Below are positions 39,462-51,084 of a stretch of DNA of 64,000 nt, piece by piece (the first letter of the stretch is position 1; the number at the start of each line of letters is the position of its first letter). This DNA is from Gymnothorax reevesii (taxonomy: Eukaryota; Chordata; Actinopteri; Anguilliformes; Muraenidae): the NCBI GenBank assembly GCA_029721435.1, contig CM056580.1, positions 29,630,367 to 29,694,366 on the forward strand, in the 5' to 3' direction. The position numbers and the translations under genes were made by a program. The notes under the pieces are model-generated. The model had not been told where the DNA came from. It ran no database searches and saw only the letters and a list, made by a program, of their open reading frames with translations.

Positions 39462-42445
39462 ACTTTCATCTGACACACTGTCAGTCATGGTGCACATAGC
39501 ATTTGTGCTAGCAACACCTCTGCACTTTCCACAAGCTACTGAAAATTCCAAACTATGTCTCCCACAGGTGCATCTTCTGCTCTCACACTCAGTCTTACAA
39601 TTACAGTGAATAACTCTCAGGAGTGTGTCTGGAGCTGGTGGTCTATCTGTTGTCCTAGGTTCAAATCTGTCCGCCACTTTAATCCACCCCAGTCTACAGG
39701 ATCCAGTGAGTCCCCCTCTCCCATCCAATCCTTTACCTGGAGGTAGACACGAGCACTGTGGTAGCGTGCTGCTGCTGATGTGGGAGGCAGTGTGTGAACC
39801 TGAACATATGTTGAGCTACTTGCAACTTTTTCTGAGCAGCGTCGATATCGGAGACTATCAAGTCTTTCTCCTGGTAGTCCATTGTACAGGCCGACTATGA
39901 TTGCCTCTCCCGCTGACATGATGTCTTCTTTTGGTTGGTGAGTGCAGAACCGATGAACCTGTTGCCTGAAATAGCAGTCACTAAGAAGTTTCTTCAGGAC
40001 AACCCCCTTTCCTATCCCAAAGAGGCATGATGTGGTGTCACATCCTCCTATAGCATGAACAAATGGCAAGTAGTGACAGATGTCGGTGCTTAAGTTAATT
40101 TTCAGCTCATTTATGTTCCAAACCTCCTGTCTCTTCGTCATCTTTCTTCCCTCAGACATGAAGTAGAGTCCCAAAGATGTTAGTTCAGCATGAAAACACA
40201 AAAGGACAAGCAGATCTGTGTCCTCACCTATGACTGTTGTTGGGCAAATTGATGCACTTTCCACTGCTGTCTGCACAATCAGAAGGTCTGCATCTCCTCT
40301 GGGATGAAGAATCTTTCAACCTCTTTCTTCAAGTTTCTTGCTAAGCATGTTAATGAACCTCTGCTTGTTTGAAGAGTTGGCAAGAAAATGTTCCTTCCTT
40401 GTTGCAATAGGCATGTCTTCGACAAAGATGACGTCTGGATCTACTGTACCCCTTGATCGTCTCATGTATGTCGCATCTTTTGTTGTTAGGCCTGCATCAT
40501 ATCCATCAAAGACGATGACTGGATTTGGGTACTTCCTCAAAACGTATTCTATGTACATATTGAAGATTGTGGTGAAGGCAACATTTCTCGGCCAGGGGAT
40601 TTTGCGAAGGAGAGATCCACCATCCAGACCATGAACCATATTGTCATCTTGTGAGACTGACATTTCCGATCCCTTTCCTGATACCCATAATGAGTCAGCC
40701 AGTACGGGTTTGTTTGCTGCTCTCAAAAGTCCAGATGACTCGAAGAGAGATGAAGGAAGAGTACTGAGTTCATACTGGAAGATTTCAGATTGTGCTGCTG
40801 TCACAAACCGCTGGAAAAGCAATTGTGAGTCAACACTGATTGCATCACCATCAACCTTCACCGAAGACTTATGTTCCATGGTAATGATTTGCTCTTTCTT
40901 TTTGAAGGAATACTCAAAAACCTGTTTTCCAACCATTGACTGTAGGATATGGTTTCCAACTTCACGTCCTCTGTCAGCATTAACAGTATTGTCTGCTGTA
41001 ACACCAGTAGCGATGCTGCGAAGTGATGGATCAGAAGTAAATGGATCATGTTCTTGCAGGAAAAGCATGAGTTTCTGTGTGTCTTTGTCATCACGCTTCT
41101 GTCTGGCATTCATCATGTCCTTGTGTTGGTCGCTGGTTACATAATCTGTATCAGTGAATTCTTGCATAGCGTTGTTGATGTCTACACAAGCAGGGATTGA
41201 AAGTAACCAGTGTTCTCTGTGAATCAGACATTCCTCGACCTCTTGTCAATCCACCACTTGTTTTCATGTTTCTCATCAATGTCTGCTTTATGACCAGATC
41301 TGAGGACAAACCAGCCCAATATCTGTCACTGCCTCGAATAACATGGAAGTCAGATGTAAACACAGCATATACCTCTGGGTGCTTTTCTACAAGGTGCATC
41401 ATTTCTTGCAAATAAACATGCACAGACTTGGCATAAAAGTTCTAGCCTGTGGCAGCAAAGAATGGAAGCATTCTTTTAAGGGTACATAAATGAAGTAGCC
41501 AGTTTCCCGTCCTTTCTGCTTTTATGATTGTACACAGCATACCAACCATCTCCGTGTACTGCATCCACAGATTTGCTGTTCGCGAAGAAGCTAGAGATTC
41601 TGTCACTGTGTCAAGTTTCCTCTGTACTCTCCTGAGAGCTTCTTCCTTGCACACAGCATCACAGGAAACTTCACCAAGTAGTAGCTGGTCGAAAAGGTTA
41701 AGGCTTCTTCCCAAGTCAGAGTCCAGATCTTGTCCTTGAACATCCTCTGGATCATGTGCTGATTGCTGCAGAGGGTTTGATTCTTCTGTATATTCTTCTG
41801 ATGTACAAACAGCTGTATGGTAAGGAGGGAACACCTTTTGCATCAGGAGAGCATTTAGTGCAGAATCAATGAGGAAATGTCCTCTGACTGCCCTTGACAG
41901 TGCCTTTCCGCTGAGCATGTGCATAACTGTGGTAGATGCATACACAACTTCCATCAGTTCCTGTAATCCTGAACCTCTCATAATATGTCCAATACATCCA
42001 AGGTAGCTCATCTGGGTGTGGAAACCTCCAAGACGTAGAACAATATTTTTGAATTCACTGTTCATTGGTTCATTCTGAATGATGATTTGTGCTTTTCACT
42101 ATAAAGGTTGATCAAATATTAAGACAGGGGTCACATTTTGCTTTTGAGCTTGTGCACAAACAAAATGAAGGGTGGAGTATACACGACTCATGTCTGTAGC
42201 ACTCATGTCCATCATTGGCATGTATGCGATGGAAGATTTTCCTGGATAGGGTCCCTTTGACACTGCTTGCATCAATCCTGACCATCCACATCTCGGTGAA
42301 CGGAGAGGCCACACAACCTTCCACAGTAGATCCATCATCCATGTAGGTCATCACAGCTGAAGTCTCCAAGTTCCTGATATGTCAAGGGTAGATTTGCAAG
42401 AGGCACCGATTTGAAGTATTTTATGTCTATTTTACCTAGTTCCAT
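39462..42445 (-). pseudogene. Academ-like transposon gene with XPG/FEN-type nuclease and CXC-like tail
   Basis: Minus-strand reading, in order. Conserved front: SSIAYMPMMDMSATDMSRVY and VTPVLIFDQPL (to 42099). Then 42065-41442: NSEFKNIVLRLGGFHTQMSY, LGCIGHIMRGSGLQEL, LSRAVRGHFLIDSALNALL. Then 41423-41151: VYAVFTSDFHVIRGSDRYWA, TSGGLTRGRGMSDSQR. Then 41167-40316: VIVFDGYDAGLTTKD. Then 40276-39617: VIGEDTDLLVLLC and HAIGGCDTTSCLFGIGKGVV, which resemble the acidic and helix-3-turn-helix motifs of XPG/FEN nucleases. The end (39650-39462) is VIHCNCKTECESRRCTCGRH with further CxxC, a CXC-like cluster. At least four frameshifts break it. Such multi-copy genes occur in fish and cnidarians; Academ (X-type) is my best family call. 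The N-terminus is uncertain. Confidence 0.7.
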
Positions 42446-43059
42446 ACTTTATAAAATTCTTGAAATGGGGGTGTAGTAAAAAGACTTTATTTTCGAGTGC
42501 ACGCATAATTTAGGTTTTAAATTTGATTTTGGTGAATCATTTACATCATCAACAGGCTTTATAATACAGTAATAATTCATGAAATTGAATGAACAATGTA
42601 TAAATAGTGAGAAGGATAGGACGTCATTCCAACGTCTGTACAGATTACGTGAATTGTGCTATGTAAACATTTTGGATGTTTTTGCTTCGCTTAAACATGA
42701 TAAACTTATGTTTAAACAGGTAAATGATCTTGTACTTACTGTAGGGATGATTCCATCTTGATGAAATATGTTTGTTTATCAATTTTCCGTGAGTAACGTC
42801 CACGTCAACCTTCGTTGTAAGTGATGCGAGTTGTCTCCCTTTTCGCCAACGGAGGCCAGTACGGGCCAACATATTCGTGTTTCCTTTTTATTGAATTTAA
42901 AGTGAAAAAAGTCATGTTGCACACTTACATTTTTTACATTTTTGATATGTTATTTTACTTATATTAATGTGTCATTTCCAACAGAAATCATTTCGTTTGC
43001 AATTTGTTCCAGATATAACCATAGATTGATTGGACTATTAGTTTATACCTGCGCCCAGT
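42446..43059. other. AT-rich, nothing recognised
   Basis: It may hold the 5' part of the Academ-like element, but no coding similarity or inverted end could be seen. Confidence 0.45.
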
Positions 43060-43350
43060 TTATTAAGAAGACCTCCCACGCCTTCTGCAGTCATCAGGAT
43101 TGGTTCTGAGTTCCTGCTAAATTCCATGGTCCTGCCATCTGAAAATTGTTTTGAGAGTGCCCCTCCATCTGGCTTCAGTCCTCAAATTCCCCTGGTCAGT
43201 CAGACAGGCCTCTGTATGCAACCTGTATCATCTGATTTCTGTCATTCTGCTGTGGGCGCCCTCCCTCAATCATTACCGGTTAATTTTCAATAAACCCCTC
43301 TGTTGGCTTGTACTCTGACTCAGCACTTGGTTCCTGCTCTGGATCATAAT
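43060..43350. repeat. Dispersed repeat (partner at 57350-57629)
   Basis: The end of this block (TGTACTCTGACTCAGCACTT then GGTTCCTGCTCTGGATCATA) matches 57590-57629 (TGTACTCTGCCTCTACACTT then GATTCCTGGTCTGGATCATA). Upstream parts are only loosely similar. Family not recognised. Confidence 0.5.
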
Positions 43351-43710
43351 TGAGTTTAAACTCTAATTTGTTGGCCCAGTTCTTTATTTGATTTAACCCC
43401 TTAAGCCCTAAGCCTCTTTTTCGAAAATGTCAAGCCCAAAATGAAATGAGTATATCTCTGCGACTGCTTGGTCCATTTGAATAATCTTGGTATCGTAATA
43501 AAGGTAAAACCATTTGGGATTTCAGCCCTGGTGTAAAAATCACTATATATGTCACTGAGTCAGACTAAATGGAGATGGAACACAGTGTAAATGAAAGATC
43601 TCATTTTGTACCTAAAAAAGTTTCACTACGATCCCTTGTAAATTTGTTGAGTTGCAGTCTGAAACCTCTAAAAAATTACAGCACAGAATGTCATTATTAT
43701 CTGTGCCAAA

Positions 43711-43753
43711 GTATTATTATTATAATTATTATTATTATTATTATTATTATTAT
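43711..43753. repeat. (ATT)n microsatellite
   Basis: About 14 near-perfect ATT units with one TAATT interruption. No retroposon body is obvious beside it. Confidence 0.9.
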
Positions 43754-44321
43754 GTTACTGTTGTTGCTAAATGTACTGTAGAGTGTAAACTTGATTTTTT
43801 TTCAAGAGATAACACCAAGAAAGAAGCAGAAATGTGCGGTAAGTAGATTTCAGTACATTTTATTGAAAGGGGGTTTTTCGGAATCAGTGCAACTATATAT
43901 TCTTCCTATAAACTGTACAATGAGAAATTCAACTAAAACAATGAAGTCTTCTCCCATGTCTTCAGCTTTGCCCCCACCACAAGCTGTATGAACAACAAGA
44001 GTAAATATGAATAAAATATTAGAAAAAAAAGTAAAACACATTCATCAATCTACTCTAGTGGGACATAATACAGGTGTGCATAGTCTTTATAGATGTCATT
44101 CTCAAGGAAGGAAAAAATATTAATTGATAAAAACTCACTTTCATGCTGCTTTTGCAATTTTTTTTTTTGCATTTTTTTTCCACTAATGCAAGTTTATCCA
44201 AAATGGATTTACATTTCTTGATCATGTATTTTCAAAAGACAGTCCCGTGCTATGGCTCTCAAATAGTACATTATAAAAATGTATGGAAAGAGACAGCACA
44301 TAAGTAGCACATGAAAACATA

Positions 44322-45208
44322 CACTACCGCTCAAACGTTTGGGATCACTTGGAAATTTTTTTGTTTACCATGGAAACATACATGAAATTAGTCTGAATAG
44401 GAAATATAGCAAATGAACAGAACATGCTGACATTGTCTGAGTTAGAAATAATGATTTTAATTGAAAATGATGAATTTGTACTTCAAACTTTGCCTTCATC
44501 GAAAAAAAGAAAAAAACCACCTTCCCTGTTGATACTGAAACTGGTGTTTGACGGGAACCATTTAGCGCAGCTGCTAGTTGACAACCTGTGCGGCGTCTTT
44601 GTCTTAAACTACACCCTCTCAGATATTTGTCTTCTTGCACAGTTGTGCATTGGGGCCTCCCACTCCTTTTTTCTGTCCTTGTTAGTGCCAGTTTGTGCTG
44701 CTCTCTGAAGAGCGTAGTTGACAGCATGGTAAGGGAGTTTTCAATTTTTCGCATTGAATAGCCTTCTTTTCTAAGCACAACAATAGACTGATGGGTCTCT
44801 AAAGGAAGTTCTTTCTTCCTGGCCATTTTGAGCCTGTAAACAAACAAACAACTGCTGATGCTTCAGGTACTAAACCAACCTCAAGAATGCCATGCTCCCT
44901 TTTGCACTCCCTATTAGCTCAACGGTTTTCAGCTGTGCAATACATTTGCAGAAGGGTTTTTTAATAATCAATTAGCCTTATAAAATGCTTAACTTGGATT
45001 AGCAGCCATACCATGAGATTGATGCAGAGGACTGACAGTTGCTGATAATAGGCCTCTATGCAAAAATGTAGATCATTCTTTGAAAATCATCTGATTAATT
45101 TTAATTGTTTGTGAAATGGATACAAATGTTTGTGAAATTCATGAAAATGTATTTTTCTTTGGAAAACAAAGAAATTTGCAAGTGATCCCAAACTTTTGAG
45201 TGGTAGTG
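44322..45208 (-). mobile_element. Internally deleted Tc1-like transposon
   Basis: The ends are CACTACCGCTCAAACGTTTG and the inverse of CACTACCACTCAAAAGTTTG, continuing GGATCACTTG. They are flanked by TA (44320-44321, 45209-45210). The element is 887 bp with only the N-terminal part of a transposase (44527-44826), so the DDE core is deleted. Non-autonomous. Confidence 0.9.
44527..44826 (-). pseudogene. Tc1-like transposase N-terminus, truncated
   Basis: From ATG 44826: MARKKELPLETHQSIVVLRK, EGYSMRKIE, then KRSGRPQCTTVQEDKYLRG and QTPVSVSTGKVV. This is the HTH pair and the GRPR-like AT-hook of a Tc1 family. After about 100 codons the similarity ends at the internal deletion. No catalytic residues remain. 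Confidence 0.85.
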
Positions 45209-45210
45209 TA

Positions 45211-47044
45211 AATGTATGCAAAACCTATAAAAAATCTTCCCCAAGTTCAATCGATAACTAAGAATGACAGGCTATTTTCTGCATGTGACCATTACTTATG
45301 ATACGGCAATGAATTGCTTTAGTGACAGGAGTGCCAGCAGGAGCTCTGAATAGCTCAGAAATAATGAACATCATAGAAAACAATTGATGCAGGTTGGTTA
45401 GTTCAGTTTAGTACCAGGTACCTGCAGTAAACACATTAATACAAGAAAGGGTATATCCCTCAATCTAAATTTACTTCTGATGGTACAAAAATAGCCCAAA
45501 AGAACATGATACAGAATTCAAAAAACTGGTGATAATACCAACAATCTACAAAGTCCGACAACCAATAAAAATAACAAAAAAGTAAAAAGGAAAACAAATA
45601 TCCATGCAGGTATTGAAGAAGCAAGCATGCAGTCTCAAGTCCATGGAAGTTTGGAAGCAACAGCAGACTGCAGGAGACTGTCGAAGGTTTAGGTTGAGCA
45701 TATTACCAGAGGAACACTGGCTTTGAGGTCAGCTCCCCATGGAATGCTGACGCGCACCTGTGAATAACAATACTATGTGTACAGTTCAACATGCAATTAA
45801 AATAGACGAGTAAAAGAGGACACAATAACATGCTATTTCAGTCCCCTGTTCATAGTTCAATGCAGAACTTTTAGGAGATAGTATTCAGCTGTGTCAGTCC
45901 ACACGTACATCTGCCTGGCCTTTTGCTAATATCACAAGAACAATTTGAGCGATTTCATTAACTCATACATTTTGTCCCAAGTTTTACACTGAGGACACAC
46001 TAAATCCAGTTCTGTAATGTGGAAAAACCTATTATGTTACTTTTGACAGAAACTGAGTTTGACCGTAATTTGCATTAACCCTGGAGAACCCAAGACATCT
46101 TTTTTCCTCAAGAAAAATATTAACTTAGCATAAAGATTGACATCTGCTAATGTCGGGTAGGGGCTAATTAGGTGAGGTCAAATTTGACCCCGTGGGTTCT
46201 CCAGGGTTAATTAAGAGTGGTCTAAAATCTTAAAACAATGACTATTAATTTATTTGAAATGTCAAAATCTGTGTTTTTTTGTCAGTTTTTTTTTTTGTTT
46301 CTGGAATCCAAAAGCTTCTCTTCTGTTATGGGAACCTTGCTCCAATTAACTTAAAAGGTTTTTCCTGATAGCAAGAGAGTTGACTTCTCAACTCAAGGTC
46401 ATGATGAGCAATTGGAGATCTGTAATTTTGGTAGTAACATGACAATCATTTGTAAGCAAGATACCTCAAGAACTATTTGAACAATTTCATTCAGATTGGG
46501 AACCAAACTGCATATTCCAGATGCACGTACCCCAGTTGACTTTAGTGACCCTGATCTAATTTTCAAGGTCATTGTGACCTTTTGAAATCATGATTTTAAC
46601 ATGACAACTTTATGTCAGTGTGATATCTCACATCTCTCAATCGACTTATCGTGACTTTCAAGATGGAGGCGACTGGAAACTACATCGCAGTACTTTTTGC
46701 ATAAATAATATTTTTTAATAAACTGCCGGTGCATTTTCAAAGTTTTCAGTGCCTCGTTTTAAACGTCAGGGCCCTCGGAATTCTATCCATGAAGTGTGGA
46801 GCCTTGTTAATGATGAAAAAAATAGCGATTTCTTTGCATGGCAACGCGATGCCCGATTCACAACCATTGTAAGCCTGTTGGGAGCTTCGGCTAAAAATCC
46901 ATTTATTTCGAAAAGTTGCGTGCGTATGAAGGTGGGGTATTCGACAATGGTTAGTACTCATTATCATGTTTAAGTACACCCCAAGTCAATTTCACACCAG
47001 AACCAATTCCCATACCGAGCCACTGGCCAGTCATTCCTCGGTTG
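45211..47044. other. No gene called
   Basis: AT-rich. A block at 46640-46975 is GC-richer and starts with a coding-like phrase (AAGATGGAGGCGACTGG). It has open frames on both strands over the same 230 nt (plus 46749-46973, minus 46746-46979), and neither shows a domain. A palindromic pair CCCTGGAGAACCC (46079) and GGGTTCTCCAGGG (46194) suggests a short inverted-repeat element at about 46077-46208. Confidence 0.45.
46077..46208. mobile_element. Small inverted-repeat element
   Basis: TAACCCTGGAGAACCC at 46076 and GGGTTCTCCAGGGTTAA at 46194 are exact inverses of about 17 bp. They enclose about 100 nt with TTTTTTCCTCAAG and GGTCAAATTTGACCC (the latter itself palindromic). The outer TTAA-like flanks (ATTAACC / GGTTAATTAA) would fit a TTAA-targeting MITE. 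Confidence 0.55.
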
Positions 47045-47870
47045 GGATTAACCCCCTAAGTATGCGCCGCAATGGGGCTAGAAAGAATGTACATGTGTTA
47101 AGAGTCACTGAGACCACGCAAGCTTAAAGGAATAACAATAATTTATTCACCAGGTAGGCACGAGCTTAGATCAAACAAATCAACGTTAAGCCAATTACAA
47201 GTTACACACAATTTAGAAAAGGAGAATAAAGTCATACCTGGAGGAAAAGGCTACTCACACAGCAAGCGTACAGGAAGTTCAAATTGCGAGGCTTCCATAA
47301 TTAAAAGGGCTACTCACGCACTAACATGCGCGGGGAGAAATCGGATACAATCCTCCCTGACTGTATAGATTGGTTACATACGATACAGGGATGCATATGG
47401 GAAGTCGACTACGATCTTCCCACAATGGACCGTTTCTCTTTCCTTTAAGCCAAACCACGTCTTTGATCCAAGTGACATGGCCATAAACACCCTGGAAGGA
47501 GGTCAAATCTGGTTTTTGGGTATCCACCATTTGGAGGATGTAATAAAACAATCTAACAGAGAGAGGAGAATAGGGCGATTACCCGAGAGGATTCTGACCA
47601 ATTTTCAGGAGTTTCCAAAAGGGAATGAAACATACTCCATTCAACTCCTTGGATTCCCCGAGAATAATAAGTCCAAACATGACATGAATATGTACAAATA
47701 TGATGCAGTTGTCATGAAAAAGTCTTAAGATTAATTGATATATAGGTAAATTGGGTTATAAATACAGAAGTGATTTCTTAGCAGAATATTGAACATATAA
47801 GCATATAATGAAGTTCTCAGAGGTTTAGATTATTTTAAACAGATTAATTTAACTGGACTTTAACTTAAGG
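47045..47870 (-). repeat. LTR-like long repeat, copy 1 (inverted partner at 59375-60125)
   Basis: Its reverse complement aligns with 59375-60125 along most of its length. Shared blocks: AAAGTCCAGTT, CATGACAACTGCAT, GAATCCAAGGAGTTGAATGG, TGTGTAACTTGTAATTGGCT, GTGCCTACCTGG, AATTATTGTTATTCC, GCTTGCGTGGTCTC and GACTCTTAACAC. The end includes AATAAATTATTG, a possible polyadenylation signal. No coding sequence adjoins. Solo LTR is the simplest reading, but TG...CA ends and a primer-binding site were not established. Confidence 0.6.
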
Positions 47871-48139
47871 GGCATTTAACTCCCACAGGGGCATTGTGTC
47901 AGCCAGAGCTTTGCAACTACCCACCCGTACAGAGTAACAGAAAGACCATCGACACCTTCCACATGCATGCTGAGCGAGCATCATGGGGGGGAAGTCCACA
48001 AAAGTTTTATTGCTATCTGGCCTGGCTCTGGACTGAGCTTATCAGCCATTTGTCACTTACGTTTCCAGATTCTACAGGTTTGACCGTGGTGGACCTTGTA
48101 ACTAATTTTATTGTTTTTGAAAAACCGCTGCTCATTTTG

Positions 48140-49279
48140 AATTGAATGCCAGCAACAAAAGACTGGAAAAGCATAATGCTGCCAAAAAATTACATGTGGT
48201 GTAACACCTCGTCGCAAATAAGGGTAAATGGCAACAGGTCAGAAACATGATTGGGTATTAAAAGTCTTTCAGACATAAAGATGGAAACGGCTTCCCCACT
48301 CGGGAAAAGACAGCATGGGCAAATACAACGTAGTTCAACAATTTAAAATAACGTCTCTCACTGTAAAATTGCAAAGAATTTGGGGATTTCATCCTTTAAA
48401 GTACATAATATCATCAAAATATTTAGAGCATCCAGAAAAATTTCTGAGATGAAAAACAAACGCTATGGCCTTCACTGAGCCTGAGCTATTTTAAGATGTA
48501 CTGAGGCAGACAAAGTGGGATACAATCCTGTGGTCTGACCAATCAAAAATGTGAAATTATTTTGGGAAATTATGGACACTACGTCCTCCGGGCCGGACCA
48601 TCCAGCATGTTATCAGAGCATAATTCAAAAGCCAGCATCCATTATAGTATGGGGGTGCATTATTGCGCATGGGATGGGTAACTTGCACATCTGTGAAGAC
48701 ACCATTGATGCAAACAATATATTCAGGTTTTGGGAGTTTCATACACTGCAATCCAGACCTCTTTGACAAGGACGGCCTTGCTTATTTCTGGAAAACAATG
48801 CCAAACGCATCATTTTGCACGTATGACAACAAAATGGCTCAGTCATAAAAGAGGCTAGATGCTAAACTGGCCTGCCTGCAGGCCAAACCTGCCACCTATT
48901 GAAAATATTTGGCACAAAATGAAAAAAAAATATGACAAAGTCTGCAAAGTGCTGATCAGCTGAAAGCCTATATGAAGCAAGTATGGGAAAACACTTTAGC
49001 AGTTGGTCACCTCAGTTTCCAAATGCTCTCAGAGTATTGTTAAAAGAAAAGGTCATGCAACACACTGTCCCAACTTTCTTGAAACATGTTGCGGTCATAA
49101 AATTCTAAATGAGCAAATATTTTTTTACAAAAAACAATAAAACTTCTCACTTTCAACATTTGATATGTTGTCTTTGCACTATTTCGAATTAAATATATGG
49201 TTTAAATGATTTGTAACTCATTGTATTGTTACTATTTATATTTTACACAGTGTCCCAACTTTTCTGGAAACGGGGTTGT
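48140..49279 (+). mobile_element. Tc1-like remnant, plus strand, left end lost
   Basis: The right end (GTGTCCCAACTTTTCTGGAA then ACGGGGTTG) is a standard fish Tc1 terminus. The body contains broken transposase: 48551-48766 reads DHPACYQSIIQKPASIIVWG, CIIAHGMGNLHICEDTIDAN; later KPATY*KYLAQNEKKI and LKAYMKQVWENTLAVGHLSF. Many stops and frameshifts. The left terminus is not visible, although GCAACAAAAGACTGGAAAAG (48150) belongs to the family's 5' UTR. It lies 53 nt from gene B exon 5 and may have displaced its last exon. Confidence 0.8.
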
Positions 49280-49331
49280 ACATACTCTTGCACTTAAACA
49301 AACAATCAAATCAGTTAGTGGAGAAGCTTAC

Positions 49332-49594
49332 CACCAAGGAGTAGTCCAACTCCATAATCAGGCAGTTTGAGAGTGTGAGTGGTATATCAGCTGGTATCTG
49401 CAACTGATTGTCCCAAGCATCACAACTATGGGGTTGGAGTTCCTCCCCTTCAACAAGGACAAGGTATCTGGTCTCACGTCTCTTTGACTTTCTGTTGCGA
49501 GTGTAGAACATCTGTGTCTGAGCAAGTGCAACACTTGGAACAAGTGTGCGAGAAGATACATTTTCAAAATCTGCAGTAATCTTAATCATCTCCC
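49332..49594 (-). CDS. Arrestin gene B, exon 5 (arrestin-C domain)
   Basis: The exon is 263 nt, with acceptor tctggcag|GG and donor TTGGTG|GTAAGC. It completes a split glycine and encodes 87 residues: EMIKITADFENVSSRTLVPS, VALAQTQMFY, then LQIPADIPLTLSNCLIMELD and YSLV. Same phases and position as gene A exon 5, one codon shorter. No stops, so it is under or recently released from constraint. Confidence 0.85.
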
Positions 49595-49600
49595 CTGCCA

Positions 49601-50276
49601 GAAAGACAAATCACATTGCGTGGTCATGATCCATCATCATTTCCATGCAAACAATTAATTTGATCAACAAAAGCAGATACTGTTTTTTTGAGAGGGGGCT
49701 GAAATATTTTGTGTATTGTACTGTCCTGCTGCTGCGAGCCATCGAGCTGCCAGTGCAGTAACTGTCCTACTCCACAAGGGAACTAGTTTGGGCCATTAAG
49801 GCAGTGGAATTTTGCTGTCCTTTCTGGCCCTGCGCCATGAGGAGACTGGCTCAAGACAGCGGTGGCCTAGAATCTCAGAGCCATTGACTGTAGTTAAAAA
49901 TTATATGAACAAATTTTATATCAAAGATTTGCGGCTAGTTTCTTATAGTTAAAGTGCCCCTATTATGGTTTTTCCATTATTTTAATGTCGTAGCGTATCC
50001 GGGGGATATTATGTTTTAGGTCCGGCCCTACGTGTTAACGCGATAACTTAACGATAATATTTCAATAATAAATTTCATGTTTTGCATAGAAGTAAGTATC
50101 ATAAAGAGGAAGAACTGATTCGATTTTGGACAATTTACCATTTCTAGATTGGCCACCAGGGGCCAATCACTGTTTTTATCATATCTCTGGAAATATTTGT
50201 CCGATTTACCTCAAATCAAGAAAAAATGAAAGGTCATGACCTGAGGATTTGTCCCACGATGACATTATACCTGTTT
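49601..50276. repeat. Intron 4 of gene B, with 63561-type repeat unit
   Basis: The part 49995-50165 (CCGGGGGATATTATGTTTTA, GTGTTAACGCGATAACTTAA, AAGTATCATAAAGAGGAAGA, AGATTGGCCACCAGGGGCCA) is one unit of the tandem repeat at 63561-64000, preceded by the same lead-in as 63527-63560. Confidence 0.8.
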
Positions 50277-50565
50277 GGTTCAAAATTTTGACACAAAATG
50301 GAGCTTTGTCACATAAAATTCACCATTTTTGCCATATCTTTGGAACCATTTGTCCAATTGACATGAAACTATGTACAACTGCAAGGTCATGACCTCGCAA
50401 CGTGTCACATGATGACATCATACCTGTATGGTTCAATATTTTGCCGCCAGGTGGCGCTTTGTGATGGAAAATTACCATTTTGGCCATATCTTAAGAACCA
50501 TTTGTCTGATTGACCTAAAATTAAGTTCAAATGAAACTTATTCAAGATCTGTTCAAGGATTTCCT
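50277..50565. repeat. Dispersed repeat, copy 2 of the 6209 family
   Basis: It matches 6209-6477 in order and orientation (TTCAAAATTTTGACACAAAA to GACCTAAAATTAAGTTCAAA). It follows directly on the 63561-type unit, so the two may belong to one larger composite repeat. Confidence 0.75.
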
Positions 50566-50981
50566 ACATATTGCTCCTTTAAGGCTACTGCCACAGACTG
50601 CACAGTTTTTACAGGGAAAGCCCCACTAGTTTTATCAATTGTCCCCAAACATACTCTTTTTGGTGAAGTGTAAGATCTGACAAGATGATTACATAGGTTG
50701 TAACCTCTTCTGCATTTAATTGGTGATTGCTTGCTTTCGTGGTGATAGGAGTCTGGGCTGACCTACTTTATTTACAGGGGTAAAGGTTGATTGAGGCTGA
50801 GACGTTTGCTTTTGGTCTATTGGTCTATTGGTCTAAATCCAGTCTTTGGTAGTTGCAGCCTCAGGCTATCTTGTTTTCTGTTTGCCGGGCCTTCTTACAC
50901 TCCCAGTCTTTGTTTCATACAAAACACATTCTGCATTTTGGGTGACCTCACACATTGCATGTATGAGGAATTTCACAGTAC

Positions 50982-51084
50982 CTGGAATGAAGCCCTTCTT
51001 CTCCAGCCGAACGCCAATGGAGACGGGCCCTGATTTGCAGCAGAGACAACACAGCTCCTTGGAACTGGAAGCTGCCAGTGGAAC
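50982..51084 (-). CDS. Arrestin gene B, exon 4
   Basis: The exon is 103 nt, with acceptor tattcag|GTT and donor CCAG|GTACTG. It encodes VPLAASSSKELCCLCCKSGP then VSIGVRLEKKGFIP and one G. Identical in length and phase to gene A exon 4, and clearly paralogous (SSKELCCLCCxSGPxS). Confidence 0.87.

Noticed and set aside
39555..41415. Plus-strand frames of 60-170 codons
   Set aside because: They are antisense shadows of the Academ-like coding sequence; codon usage and domain content favour the minus strand.
46746..46979. Overlapping open frames on both strands
   Set aside because: Neither has a recognisable domain and the block looks like an interspersed repeat; not called as a gene.
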